From assembly GCF_030553305.1 (NCBI RefSeq), contig NZ_JARRAH010000001.1, positions 1,240,001-1,304,000 on the forward strand: a DNA stretch of 64,000 nt, in the 5' to 3' direction. Source of the DNA: Halomarina ordinaria (lineage in GTDB: Archaea > Halobacteriota > Halobacteria > Halobacteriales > Haloarculaceae). Every line of letters starts with the position of its first letter. The first letter of the stretch is position 1. This document shows, piece after piece, positions 16,316 to 24,285 of the stretch. Below the pieces are notes generated by a model that was given only the letters and a program-made list of their open reading frames with translations, did not search any database and had not been told where the DNA came from. A program made the translations under genes and the position numbers.

Positions 16316-17536
16316 ATGAGTACGCAGGTACACGCAAACCTCACGGAAGAACAGGTACGGGAGATATCCGGGCGCCTCGACGAGCCCGACTGGCTGCTGG
16401 AGACGCGTCTCGACGCGCTCTCCGCGCTGTCGGACCTCGACTTCCCGGACGTCATCCAGACGCCGGGGCGAAAGTGGACGGACCTCGCGGACCTCGACTT
16501 CGAGTCGTTCGTCGACCCGCTGAACGCGGCCGAGGAGAAGGAACTCGTCGCGCCCGACGAGGCCGTCGTCCTCCCGTTCGCGGAGGCGCTCGACGAGCAC
16601 GAAGAGCTCGTCCGCGAGCACTTCGGGAGCGTCGTCGACCCGCAGACGAACTACCTGACGGCGCTCTCGACGGCGCTGTTCAGCACCGGTACCGTCGTCT
16701 ACGTCCCCGAGGGGGTCGCCGCCGAGGACGTGAAGATCCGGACGACGATGAACGCCCGGTCGCTGTTCAACTACACGCTCGTCGTCACCGAGGAGTCGGC
16801 CTCGGTCACCATTCTGGAGCGCCAGGAGACGGGCGACGACGTCGACGGCGCGCGCTACTACAGCGGCGTCGTCGAGATCGACGCGGGCGAGAACAGCTAC
16901 GTCCAGTACGGGGGCCTCCAAGACCTCTCGGAGGAGACGTACAACTACCAGCTCAAGCACGCGACGGCCGGCACCTACGCGACGGCCAACGTCATCGACT
17001 GTAACATCGGTTCGCGCCTGACGAAGACGTCCGTCGAGACGTCGCTCGACGGCGACTCCTCGGAGACGAAGATTGTCGGCGCGTTCTACGGCCACGATGA
17101 GCAGCACTTCGACGTGGACTCGCGGGTCTGGCACAACGCCGAGCACACCACCGCCGACCTCGTCACCCGCGGCGTCATCGACGACGTCGCCCGGTCGGTG
17201 TACGAGGGCGTCCAGAACGTCGGTCGCGACGCCTGGAACACGTCGTCGTACCAGCGCGAGAACACGCTGATGCTGAGCGACGAGAGCGAGGCCGACGCCT
17301 CCCCGAAGCTCATCATCAACAACCACGACACGGAGGCGAGTCACTCCGCGACGGTCGGACAGGTCGACAAGGAGGACCTGTTCTACATGACCTCGCGGGC
17401 CGTCCCCGAGCGGCTGGCGAAGAACATGCTCGTGGAGGGCTTCTTCGTGCCCGTCCTCGACGAGATAGCGGTCGAGGAACTGCGCGAGGACATGGAGTCG
17501 CGCATCCGCGACCGCCTGGCGTCGCGCACCTACTGA
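16316..17536 (+). CDS. sufD: Fe-S cluster assembly protein SufD
   Basis: 406 residues, paralogous to SufB. Landmarks are VYVPEGVAAEDVKIRTTMNA, FYGHDEQHFDVDSRVWHNAE and the C-terminal FYMTSRAVPERLAKNMLVEG with FFVPVLDEI. It forms the SufBC2D complex that assembles Fe-S clusters, needed here for the Rieske protein and endonuclease III of this window among others. It begins 18 bases after sufB. The following T-run (CGCTTTTTCG around 17555) may end the transcript. Confidence 0.95.
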   Translation: MSTQVHANLTEEQVREISGRLDEPDWLLETRLDALSALSDLDFPDVIQTPGRKWTDLADLDFESFVDPLNAAEEKELVAPDEAVVLPFAEALDEHEELVREHFGSVVDPQTNYLTALSTALFSTGTVVYVPEGVAAEDVKIRTTMNARSLFNYTLVVTEESASVTILERQETGDDVDGARYYSGVVEIDAGENSYVQYGGLQDLSEETYNYQLKHATAGTYATANVIDCNIGSRLTKTSVETSLDGDSSETKIVGAFYGHDEQHFDVDSRVWHNAEHTTADLVTRGVIDDVARSVYEGVQNVGRDAWNTSSYQRENTLMLSDESEADASPKLIINNHDTEASHSATVGQVDKEDLFYMTSRAVPERLAKNMLVEGFFVPVLDEIAVEELREDMESRIRDRLASRTY

Positions 17537-17672
17537 GCGCGACACCGCACGACCGCTTTTTCGACCGCTGCTCCCGAGGCGAGAGCGTTCGCGCCGTCGC
17601 CCGAAACCGGTAACCGACGCGGCGTTGGCGAACGGTCAAGGGCGTCTCACCCGAACCTCGATAGCGATTAGC

Positions 17673-18572
17673 ATGGGAAACATAGACGTCGCCATCGGCA
17701 TCGACGTGGACTGCGTCGCGGGCTGGCTCGGCTCCTACGGCGGGGCGGACTCGCCGGCCGACCTCTCGCGGGGCCTGCTCGCGGGCGAGGAGGGCATCCC
17801 CCGCCTGCTGCAGGTGTTCGAGAACGCGGACATCGACACGACGTGGTTCGTCCCCGGTCACTCGCTGGAGACGTTCCGCGAGAACGTCCAGGCCGTCGCG
17901 GACGCGGGCCACGAACTCGGCGTCCACGGCTACACCCACGAGAACCCGACGGACCTCTCGCGGGAGCAGGAGGACGCCATCCTCCAGACGTCCATCGAAC
18001 TCATCGAGGACGTCACCGGGTCGAAACCGGTGGGCCACCGCGCTAGCTGGTGGGAGTTCAGCGAGAACACGCCGGAACTCGTCGAGAAGCACGGCTTTCG
18101 CTACGACAGCAGCCTGATGGAACGCGACTTCGAGCCGCTACGGATGCGCAAGGGCGACCAGTGGTACCGCATCGACTACGACAGCGACCCGGAGACGTGG
18201 ATGAAGCCCTACGAGTACGGCGAGGAGACGGACGTCGTCGAGATACCCATCAGCTGGTACCGCGACGACATCCCGCCGATGATGTTCATCAAACAGCCGA
18301 ACTACAACTACGGCTACACCAGCCCGCGGATGGTGTACGAGGAGCTGTACAAGGCGCACTTCGACTACCTCCACCGCCGGCGCGGGGCGGGCGTCTACAC
18401 GCTCACCATCCACCCGGACGTCCACGGTCGCCCGCAGATGATTCCCCTGCTCGAGGAGTTCATCCAGTACATGGGGAGCCACGACGGCGTGGAGTTCCGC
18501 ACGCTCGCCGACGTCGCCGAGAAGTACGACGAGGACGAGTCCGTCTACGAGAGCGAAGGGGAGTTCGTCTGA
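17673..18572 (+). CDS. Polysaccharide deacetylase of the H. pylori PgdA type
   Basis: 299 residues from ATG 17673. The beginning IGIDVDCVAGWLGSYGG and later blocks (GIPRLLQVFE, TTWFVPGHSLETF, HELGVHGYTHENP, PPMMFIKQPN, LTIHPDVHGRPQM) closely match my memory of Helicobacter PgdA, a cytosolic-fold CE4 variant without a signal peptide. Motif Asp and H-x3-H metal ligands are present. Haloarchaea lack murein, so the true substrate must be different; relatives include amidohydrolases acting on cyclic imides or allantoin-like compounds. It is followed after three bases by an asparaginase gene, which supports an amide or imide substrate rather than a glycan. Confidence 0.82.
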   Translation: MGNIDVAIGIDVDCVAGWLGSYGGADSPADLSRGLLAGEEGIPRLLQVFENADIDTTWFVPGHSLETFRENVQAVADAGHELGVHGYTHENPTDLSREQEDAILQTSIELIEDVTGSKPVGHRASWWEFSENTPELVEKHGFRYDSSLMERDFEPLRMRKGDQWYRIDYDSDPETWMKPYEYGEETDVVEIPISWYRDDIPPMMFIKQPNYNYGYTSPRMVYEELYKAHFDYLHRRRGAGVYTLTIHPDVHGRPQMIPLLEEFIQYMGSHDGVEFRTLADVAEKYDEDESVYESEGEFV

Positions 18573-18575
18573 GCG

Positions 18576-19577
18576 ATGGCGAACCCCACCGTCGCCGTCC
18601 TCGGGACGGGCGGCACCATCGCCAGTTCCGACACGGAGCGCGGCGCGGAGGCGAAGCGCGACGCCGCCGACCTGCTCGACGCGGTCCCGGACCTGGCCGA
18701 CCACGCCGACCTCCGCGTCGAGGAGGTGGCCAAGCGCCTGAGCTTCGAGATGGACTTCGAGACGGTGCTCGCGCTCGCCGAGCGGGTCGAGGGGGTGAGC
18801 GAGCGCGTCGACGGTATCGTCGTCACCCACGGGACGGACACGATGGCCGAGTGCGCGTTCGCGCTCGACCACCTCCGCGAAGGGAGCGTGCCCGTGGTCT
18901 TCACCGGCGCGCAGCGCCACCCGGACCTCGTGAGCGCCGACGGGCCGGCGAACCTGCTCGCGGCGGTACGGAGCGCCGCGGACGACCGCCTCCGGGAGGC
19001 GGGCGGGACCTACGTCGCCTTCGACGAGGAGCTCCACGCCGCCTCGACGGTCGAGAAACTCCACACGAGCGCGCTCGGGGGGTTCGAGTCGCCGACGGTC
19101 GGTCCCGTCGCCTCGCTCCTGCGCCACGGCGTGGAGTTCCACCGACCCGCCGGGAGCGACACCCCGCGGCTGGCGGTCGACACCGTGACGGCGCACGTCC
19201 CCGTCGTCAGCTCCGGTCTCGGCGTCGACGACGCCACCTTCCGGCGCGAACTGGACGCCGGTGCCGACGGCATCGTCCTGGAGGCGACGGGCATCGGTAA
19301 CACCAGCCCCTCGCTCGGGCGGGCGGTCGACGACGCGGTGAGCGCGGGGGTACCGGTGGTCGTCGCCTCGCGCTCGCCCGCGGGGCGGGTCCAGCCGGTG
19401 TACGGGTCGCCCGGCGGCAGTCGCTCGCTGTCGGAGTACGGCGCGCTCTGCGGGGGGCGGCTCTCGGCGGCGAAGGCGCGGGTCAGACTGCTGCTCGCGC
19501 TGAGTCGAACCGACAGGAAACCGCCGGTGGCGGCGCTGTTCCCGCCGTGGCACGCCGACGGGGAGGAAACGACTTAA
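18576..19577 (+). CDS. L-asparaginase, type II-like
   Basis: 333 residues. The two catalytic threonine motifs are present: LGTGGTIASS (residues 8-17) and VVTHGTDTMAE (about 86-96), followed by VVFTGAQRHPD. It hydrolyses asparagine (or a related amide) to aspartate and ammonia. No signal peptide, so cytosolic. It starts three bases after the PgdA-like deacetylase stop, an operon-type arrangement. The usual product is asparaginase, but coupling to a PgdA-like amidohydrolase leaves room for another amide substrate. Confidence 0.92.
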   Translation: MANPTVAVLGTGGTIASSDTERGAEAKRDAADLLDAVPDLADHADLRVEEVAKRLSFEMDFETVLALAERVEGVSERVDGIVVTHGTDTMAECAFALDHLREGSVPVVFTGAQRHPDLVSADGPANLLAAVRSAADDRLREAGGTYVAFDEELHAASTVEKLHTSALGGFESPTVGPVASLLRHGVEFHRPAGSDTPRLAVDTVTAHVPVVSSGLGVDDATFRRELDAGADGIVLEATGIGNTSPSLGRAVDDAVSAGVPVVVASRSPAGRVQPVYGSPGGSRSLSEYGALCGGRLSAAKARVRLLLALSRTDRKPPVAALFPPWHADGEETT

Positions 19578-19649
19578 CTGTCCACGCGCGACAGAACCAC
19601 GTATGACAGTATCGCAGGAGGACCGCCGCGCGACCGGGCGGCCGCGGCC

Positions 19650-20141
19650 ATGAGCGTCGCCCACCCGGTCGCGTCCGACCACCAGCTCGCCCGGCTCCTG
19701 CAGATCGGGATGGTGCTGGAGGAGGTCGTCGAGGCCCGTTCGGCGAAGCACGCCCAGACCCTCGGCGAGGACGAACTCGACGACGAGCTGTACGCGCTGC
19801 TCGAACACGCCGCCGAGGAGTCCGCCGACCACCGCGCGCGCCTGGAGGCGCTCGTCGACGAACTCGACGCCGACCCCGTCCCGTTCGACCAGATCGAGAC
19901 GCTCGTCGAGGCGCAGTACGGCCAGACCAAACCCGAGGACTTCGACGGCGTGCTCTACGACCAGCTGTGCAACGAGGAGACCGCCTACAAGTTCTACGAC
20001 GACGTCATCGCCGCCATCGAGACGTCGGACGCGTCGTTCGGCATCGAGCGCGACCGTCTCGTCACCGTCCTCTCGGCCATCCGCGAGGAGGAGGCGGAGG
20101 GCGTCGAGGAGGTAACGAAGCTGATGGAGACCCGCGCATGA
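19650..20141 (+). CDS. Ferritin-like (rubrerythrin-type) four-helix protein
   Basis: 163 residues, almost entirely helical. Glu/His patterns expected for a di-iron four-helix bundle are seen in MVLEEVVEARSAKHAQ, EHAAEESADHRARLEALVDE and CNEETAYKFYDDVIAAIE. No C-terminal rubredoxin domain. It probably binds or senses iron, consistent with the suf operon upstream and the DtxR regulator downstream. The start overlaps the stop of a 16-codon leader ORF (19603-19653), and its stop overlaps the start of a 21-codon microORF by ATGA, so translation is coupled through to the regulator. Confidence 0.78.
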   Translation: MSVAHPVASDHQLARLLQIGMVLEEVVEARSAKHAQTLGEDELDDELYALLEHAAEESADHRARLEALVDELDADPVPFDQIETLVEAQYGQTKPEDFDGVLYDQLCNEETAYKFYDDVIAAIETSDASFGIERDRLVTVLSAIREEEAEGVEEVTKLMETRA

Positions 20142-20203
20142 GTCCCGAGTCGCTGCTCGCTGTCCACGACGTGCGCACGCTCGCCCCGGAGGAACTCGCA
20201 TGA
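20138..20203 (+). CDS. 21-codon microORF between ferritin-like and SirR genes
   Basis: It starts with an ATG at 20138 that overlaps the ferritin-like stop (ATGA) and ends at a TGA (20201-20203) that overlaps the SirR ATG. It reads from MSPESLLAV through HDVRTLAPEELA. No known motif. The perfect four-base overlaps at both ends suggest it is translated and couples the ferritin-like gene to the regulator, but whether the peptide itself has a function is unknown. Too short for homology to be judged by eye. Confidence 0.45.
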   Translation: MSPESLLAVHDVRTLAPEELA

Positions 20204-20634
20204 ACACCGCAGACCAATATCTCAAAGCTATCTACCTGGTCCAGGAGATCGAGAACGGCCCCGCGGCCACGGGTCGTGTCGCCGAACTGCTCGACGTCAG
20301 CCCGGCCAGCGCCAACGAGATGATCGGCAAACTCGAAGGGCGCGGCCTCGCCGACCACGAGAAGTACAAGGGCGTCTCGCTGACCGACGACGGCATCGTC
20401 CGCGCCCGGGACGCGCTCCAGAACTACTGCATCATCGAGCGCTTCCTCGTGGAGGTCCTCGACGTCGAGGAGTTCCGGACCGAGGCGAAGGCCCTGGAGA
20501 GCGTCATCGACGAGACGGTCGCCGACCGCCTCGACACCATCATCAACCGCGAGCCGAAGTGCCCGGACTGCTTCGACCCCGAGGAGGACGTCTGCGCCCT
20601 CCTCGAACTGGAGTGTCCCGAGACGGCCGACTGA
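20200..20634 (+). CDS. sirR: DtxR/SirR-family metal-dependent transcriptional regulator
   Basis: 144 residues. The N-terminal winged helix MNTADQYLKAIYLVQEIENG and ATGRVAELLDVSPASANEMI is the DtxR DNA-binding domain. The dimerisation domain follows, with YCIIERFLVEVLDVEEF. The C-terminus carries a Cys cluster (CPDCFDPEEDVCALLELEC) and lacks the SH3-like third domain. Such proteins sense Fe2+ or Mn2+ and repress metal uptake genes. Its coupling to a ferritin-like gene and closeness to sufCBD point to iron. Start overlaps the microORF stop. Confidence 0.92.
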   Translation: MNTADQYLKAIYLVQEIENGPAATGRVAELLDVSPASANEMIGKLEGRGLADHEKYKGVSLTDDGIVRARDALQNYCIIERFLVEVLDVEEFRTEAKALESVIDETVADRLDTIINREPKCPDCFDPEEDVCALLELECPETAD

Positions 20635-20694
20635 GCGAGGGGGCGGACGGGAAGGTAACGCTATTGTAGCGGGCGGCGCAACCGTGACTCGCGC

Positions 20695-20796
20695 AGTCCC
20701 GTGGTGTAGTGGCCAATCATAACGGCCTTTGGACGCGTCTGGGACACCCAGCGCGGAGGATAGCCGTTGACGGCGGTTCGAATCCGCCCGGGACTA
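20695..20796 (+). tRNA. tRNA-Gln (anticodon UUG) with 29-base intron
   Basis: Acceptor strands AGTCCCG and CGGGACT pair perfectly. The T arm is GGCGG TTCGAAT CCGCC, and the anticodon stem ACGGC/GCCGT closes a loop CTTTGGA with anticodon TTG. An intron at 20733-20761 interrupts positions 37/38, the canonical archaeal site, and folds on its own (CGCG-CTGGG with CCCAG-CGCG), so exons and intron can form a bulge-helix-bulge. Haloferax tRNA-Gln also has an intron at this place, from memory. Base 20796 (A) is the discriminator; CCA is not encoded. Confidence 0.9.
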
Positions 20797-20982
20797 TTCT
20801 GCGAGCGTCAGCGGGCAGTGATGGTCGGTACGAGGATTCGAAGCAGGGAGCGAGGCGACACCGAGCGACCGTGGTCAGAATCCGCCCTACACCTCTGGAG
20901 CGAGTCGAACGGCGAGTCACGCACCCGCAACGGGAGAGAAGCCTAAAAACGAGGTGCCGAGCGGGCGTCTGGTCCGCCCGTC

Positions 20983-21714
20983 CTACATGTACGCCGCGTC
21001 CCAGCGCGTCGCCTTGCTCTGGTTGCCACAGTCGTTGCACTCGACGCGGCCCATCGAGTCGACGGCCGTGTCGAGGCTCTCACAGTTCGTACAGAAGTTG
21101 CCCCACCGCCGTTCGCGGTCGGGGTCGGAGTACACCGCGAGGAAGGGCGCGAGGCTGGCGCGGAAGGCGTCGTCGGGGTCGACGAACACCTCCTTGCCCT
21201 CCGCCGTCGTCGCCCGCGTCAGGTCGCTCGGTTCGTCCTCGACGTAGACGTGCTCGGTGTAGTCGGTGCCGTCGATGTCGACGTGGTCCTCGCCGACCTT
21301 CGAGAACCCGAGGTGTTCGTAGAACTCGATGCCGTCGGTGTTGTCCCGGAGGACGCGCCCGCGAAGGCGCGTCACGCCCGTCTCCGTCAGTCGTTCGCGG
21401 GTCTCGACGAAGAGCGCGCGGGCGATGCCGTCCCCGCGGTAGTCGGGGTCGACGTGGAGCCAGTTGAGGTCGGCGTCGCCGTCGCTCTCGAGGACGACGC
21501 TCTCGCTGAACGCCAGGATCTCGCCGTCGCGTTCGGCGACGAGGACGAGCTGGTCGTCGTCGTCGAGTCGCTCCCGGAACGAGTCGTCGTCGTACCACTG
21601 CATGACCGCCCCCTCGATGGTCTGCGGGCTGAGCGTGTAGGACGCCTCCATCGACCGCCGGGCGATCTCCCGAACCCTCGCTACGTCGTCGACTTCCGCA
21701 GAGCGTACCTCCAT
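20983..21714 (-). CDS. GNAT acetyltransferase with C-terminal zinc ribbon
   Basis: 243 residues from ATG 21714. The GNAT domain (about 1-165) shows WLHVDPDYRGDGIARALFVE (acetyl-CoA loop Y-R-G-D-G-I) and FYEHLGFSKVGED. The C-terminal 75 residues form a separate module ending in NFCTNCESLD ... VECNDCGNQSK, a four-Cys zinc ribbon. Such ribbons usually bind nucleic acid or protein, suggesting the acetylated target is recognised through it, for example a ribosomal or DNA-bound protein. Monocistronic, 186 bases from the tRNA-Gln gene. Confidence 0.87.
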   Translation of the reverse strand: MEVRSAEVDDVARVREIARRSMEASYTLSPQTIEGAVMQWYDDDSFRERLDDDDQLVLVAERDGEILAFSESVVLESDGDADLNWLHVDPDYRGDGIARALFVETRERLTETGVTRLRGRVLRDNTDGIEFYEHLGFSKVGEDHVDIDGTDYTEHVYVEDEPSDLTRATTAEGKEVFVDPDDAFRASLAPFLAVYSDPDRERRWGNFCTNCESLDTAVDSMGRVECNDCGNQSKATRWDAAYM

Positions 21715-21800
21715 AGCCCATGGCACACGGTCGGGGAAAATAAAGCTACCCCGCCGGCGGTGTGACGCTCCGGATTTCCTACGCCTCGGGCTGTCTGTGG

Positions 21801-22508
21801 CTACTCCAGGGTGAACGAGAGACGTTCGGCCTCGGCGCCCTGCGTCGTCCGCCCGGTCACCCGGACGCGGCCGACGTCGGCGGTGTTCTCGACGTGCGTG
21901 CCGGCGCAGGCCGTCCGGTCGTACCCCTCGACCTCGACGATACGGAGCGTCTCGATACTCTCGGGGAGGAGGTCGATGCGGGTCCGTTCGGAGTCGAGCG
22001 TCCGCTCGGCCGTCTCGCGGTCCATCGAGGACCACGTCACCGGGCGGGCGTCGTCGACCAGGTCGTTCATGCGGTTCTCGATGTACGCGAGGTCGTCCTC
22101 GGAGAAGCGGTCGTAGGCGGCGTCGAGGCGGGCGCGGTCGGTGCGTATCTGATTGCCGATAGTCCGGGCGTCGAACTCCTCGAGCAGGAGCGCCGACAGG
22201 AGGTGCTGGGCGGTGTGATAGCGCATGTGTGCCTCGCGACGCGGCCAGTCGAGGCGGCCGGTGACGGTCGTCCCGACCGGCGGGAGGTTCCCCCCGTCCA
22301 GCGTGTGGTACACCGTATCCTTCTTGCGGACGTCGGTGACGTTCCACGTCCGGCCGTCCGCCTCGATGGTGCCGCGGTCCGCCGGCTGACCGCCGCCCTC
22401 GGGGTAGAAGTGCGTCGCGTCGAGGACGAGTCGGTCGTCGAGGGTCCGGTCGACCGTCGCCTCGAAGGTGTCGACCGAGGAGTCGTCGAGGTAGCGCAGG
22501 TCTGTCAC
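21801..22508 (-). CDS. alaX: Alanyl-tRNA editing protein AlaX
   Basis: 235 residues from a GTG at 22508. The editing-domain zinc ligands are visible as HTAQH (about residue 100) and CAGTH (about 205), and FYPEGGGQPADRG matches the glycine-rich motif of AlaRS editing domains. It hydrolyses Ser-tRNA(Ala) or Gly-tRNA(Ala) in trans. The size fits the medium AlaX-M type, which lacks the C-Ala domain. Stand-alone transcript, divergent from the HD-domain gene. Confidence 0.92.
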   Translation of the reverse strand: MTDLRYLDDSSVDTFEATVDRTLDDRLVLDATHFYPEGGGQPADRGTIEADGRTWNVTDVRKKDTVYHTLDGGNLPPVGTTVTGRLDWPRREAHMRYHTAQHLLSALLLEEFDARTIGNQIRTDRARLDAAYDRFSEDDLAYIENRMNDLVDDARPVTWSSMDRETAERTLDSERTRIDLLPESIETLRIVEVEGYDRTACAGTHVENTADVGRVRVTGRTTQGAEAERLSFTLE

Positions 22509-22614
22509 GCGAGAGGGGTCGGGCGCTCCCCTATTCTACCTGTCGTAAACCTCAAGAGCGGAACAGCAGTAATTACGGTCAATATGAACGACGGGACCCA
22601 GCGGAGGTGGTATC

Positions 22615-23373
22615 GTGGGGGTCGAGATTAGGGAATCACCGGTCGCCGACGAGGAGTTCGAGGCGATGAAGCAGTTCGTTCACGACTACCTCGCGGCGAG
22701 CGTCGAGAGCGAGGAGACCGGCGGACGGATGCGCTGGTATCCGTGGCACTCCGCGGAGTACCGGTTCAACCACATCCTGAACGTGGTCGACCTCGCGACG
22801 ACCATCGCGGAGCGCGAGGGGGCGAACCCGGACGTCGTGCGCGTCGCCGCCCTGTTCCACGACATCTCGAAACTGGAGGCGGACCAGGACGTCCACGCCG
22901 AGGAGGGCGCCCGGGTCGCCCGCGAGTACCTGACGGCCCGTGGCGACTTCCCGGAGTCGTTCGTCGAGGAGGTGTGCGCGGCCATCCGCGACCACTCCTA
23001 TCAGGGGCCGCTCACGGACCTCCCGCTCGAGACGCGCTGTCTGGTCGAGGCCGACCTGCTCGACAAGGTCGGCGCCAACGGGACGGCGCTGATGCTCCTG
23101 CGGATGGGCTACGAGGCCCGCACGCACATGGACGCCTCGGGGATGGTCGCGCGCGTCCTCGAGCGCGGCGAGGACGCCGTCCTACGCATCGAGAGCGACA
23201 CCGCGGAGAGCATCGCCCACGAGCGCCTCAAGCGCGTGCGCTGGTTCCGCGAGTGGCTCGAGGGCGAGGTGAGCGAGATGTCCTCGCCGTCCGACGGGGC
23301 CGAGACGCGAGGGCGTGACGCCGGCCTCGACACGGGGGCGGACACGACCAGGAACGCCGACACGGACGACTGA
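22615..23373 (+). CDS. HD-domain phosphohydrolase
   Basis: 252 residues from a GTG at 22615; no closer in-frame ATG lies upstream. HSAEYRFNHILNVVDLA, VAALFHDISKLEAD and IRDHSYQG supply the H...HD...H/D ligands of an HD metal-dependent phosphohydrolase, with a later Asp in VEADLLDKVGANG. Related proteins hydrolyse nucleotides or phosphorylated metabolites; the substrate cannot be told. The last 35 residues are a disordered Asp/Thr/Arg tail with no domain. Divergent from alaX. Confidence 0.85.
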   Translation: MGVEIRESPVADEEFEAMKQFVHDYLAASVESEETGGRMRWYPWHSAEYRFNHILNVVDLATTIAEREGANPDVVRVAALFHDISKLEADQDVHAEEGARVAREYLTARGDFPESFVEEVCAAIRDHSYQGPLTDLPLETRCLVEADLLDKVGANGTALMLLRMGYEARTHMDASGMVARVLERGEDAVLRIESDTAESIAHERLKRVRWFREWLEGEVSEMSSPSDGAETRGRDAGLDTGADTTRNADTDD

Positions 23374-23393
23374 GACCGGAGCGGGACGGGGAC

Positions 23394-24083
23394 TCAGCCC
23401 CAACCCACGGGCGTCGACACCGCCGTGACGAGCGTGCTCCCCGCGTCGAGCAGGAAGTAACAGCCGAACGCCGCGAGCGCGAGCGCGCTGAGGCCGGCGA
23501 CGACCGGCGTGAGTGACTCGATGCGGCGCTCGGCGACCGTCAGCGCGGCCGGGAACCCCGTTATCCAGACGACGATGCCGCCGAACAGCCCGACGAGCAG
23601 CGCCGGACTTCCCGTCCTGACGACGAGCAGACCGGCGAGCGCCGTCGAGAGCGGTTCGAGGACGTCCTGCGTCCCCGGGTCGAGCAGCGCCACGCCGGCG
23701 GTGAGCCAGAAGAGTATCTGGTAGGGGTTCGTCAGCGCGAGGACGAACGCCTTCTGGAACCCCTTTCCCGCCCCGTCGGCGGCGCGGAACCGACCGCGCA
23801 CCTCCCGGGCCGCCCCGTAGGCGAAGTAGAGCATCAACACGCCGCCGACGGCGACCATCGCCGCCCGGAGGAGGGGGTACCGCTCGACGAACGCGACGAG
23901 GCCGAACAGCGCCGCGACGAGAAAGCAGAGGTCGGCGACCATCGCCCCGAGGCCCGCACGGAAGCCCGCGCCCCACCCGCGGACGACGCTCTCTTCGGCG
24001 ATGATGGCGTTCATCGGTCCCGGCGGCGCGGCCAGAGCCAACCCGAACACTACCCCCGCGAGGAACGTGACGACGACACCCAT
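23394..24083 (-). CDS. LysE-family amino-acid exporter
   Basis: 229 residues from ATG 24083. Six hydrophobic helices. The first reads TFLAGVVFGLALAAPPGPMN, the family's PGP motif region, followed by AIIAEESVVRGWGAGFRAGLGAMVADL. FVLALTNPYQILFW carries the conserved NP in helix IV. LysE/RhtB proteins export amino acids or small amines by proton antiport. Convergent with the HD gene, 20 bases apart. A TATA-like CCTAAACC (24109-24116, read on the minus strand as GGTTTAGG) precedes it by about 28 bases. Confidence 0.88.
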   Translation of the reverse strand: MGVVVTFLAGVVFGLALAAPPGPMNAIIAEESVVRGWGAGFRAGLGAMVADLCFLVAALFGLVAFVERYPLLRAAMVAVGGVLMLYFAYGAAREVRGRFRAADGAGKGFQKAFVLALTNPYQILFWLTAGVALLDPGTQDVLEPLSTALAGLLVVRTGSPALLVGLFGGIVVWITGFPAALTVAERRIESLTPVVAGLSALALAAFGCYFLLDAGSTLVTAVSTPVGWG

Positions 24084-24108
24084 CTCCCCGTGTGTTCGCG
24101 GTCCGTGA

Positions 24109-24116
24109 CCTAAACC
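24109..24116 (-). promoter_or_regulatory. Putative TATA box of the LysE-family gene
   Basis: Reverse-strand GGTTTAGG centred about 28 bases upstream of the ATG at 24083. The remaining stretch to the next gene at 24286 holds no ORF with coding character. Confidence 0.4.
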
Positions 24117-24285
24117 TGTGGTTCGGTGGTGAGCTTCAAGTACGATGACGGAACCATCGTCGCCGTGCGCTGAACAGCGTCGCGGGCCGACTCGCGGGTG
24201 TGCGACACACCGGCCCGCCCGTCGCGACGTGTCGCCTGTTCGCCCTCTCACGACGCACCAGCGGCGTGTCCGTCCGCCGAGCCCG

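Noticed and set aside
13934-17545. A 1203-codon open frame antisense to sufCBD
   Set aside because: It follows the third-position GC bias of the plus-strand genes; its translation is a monotonous Val/Leu/Asp/Arg mix, while the plus strand encodes complete SufC, SufB and SufD.
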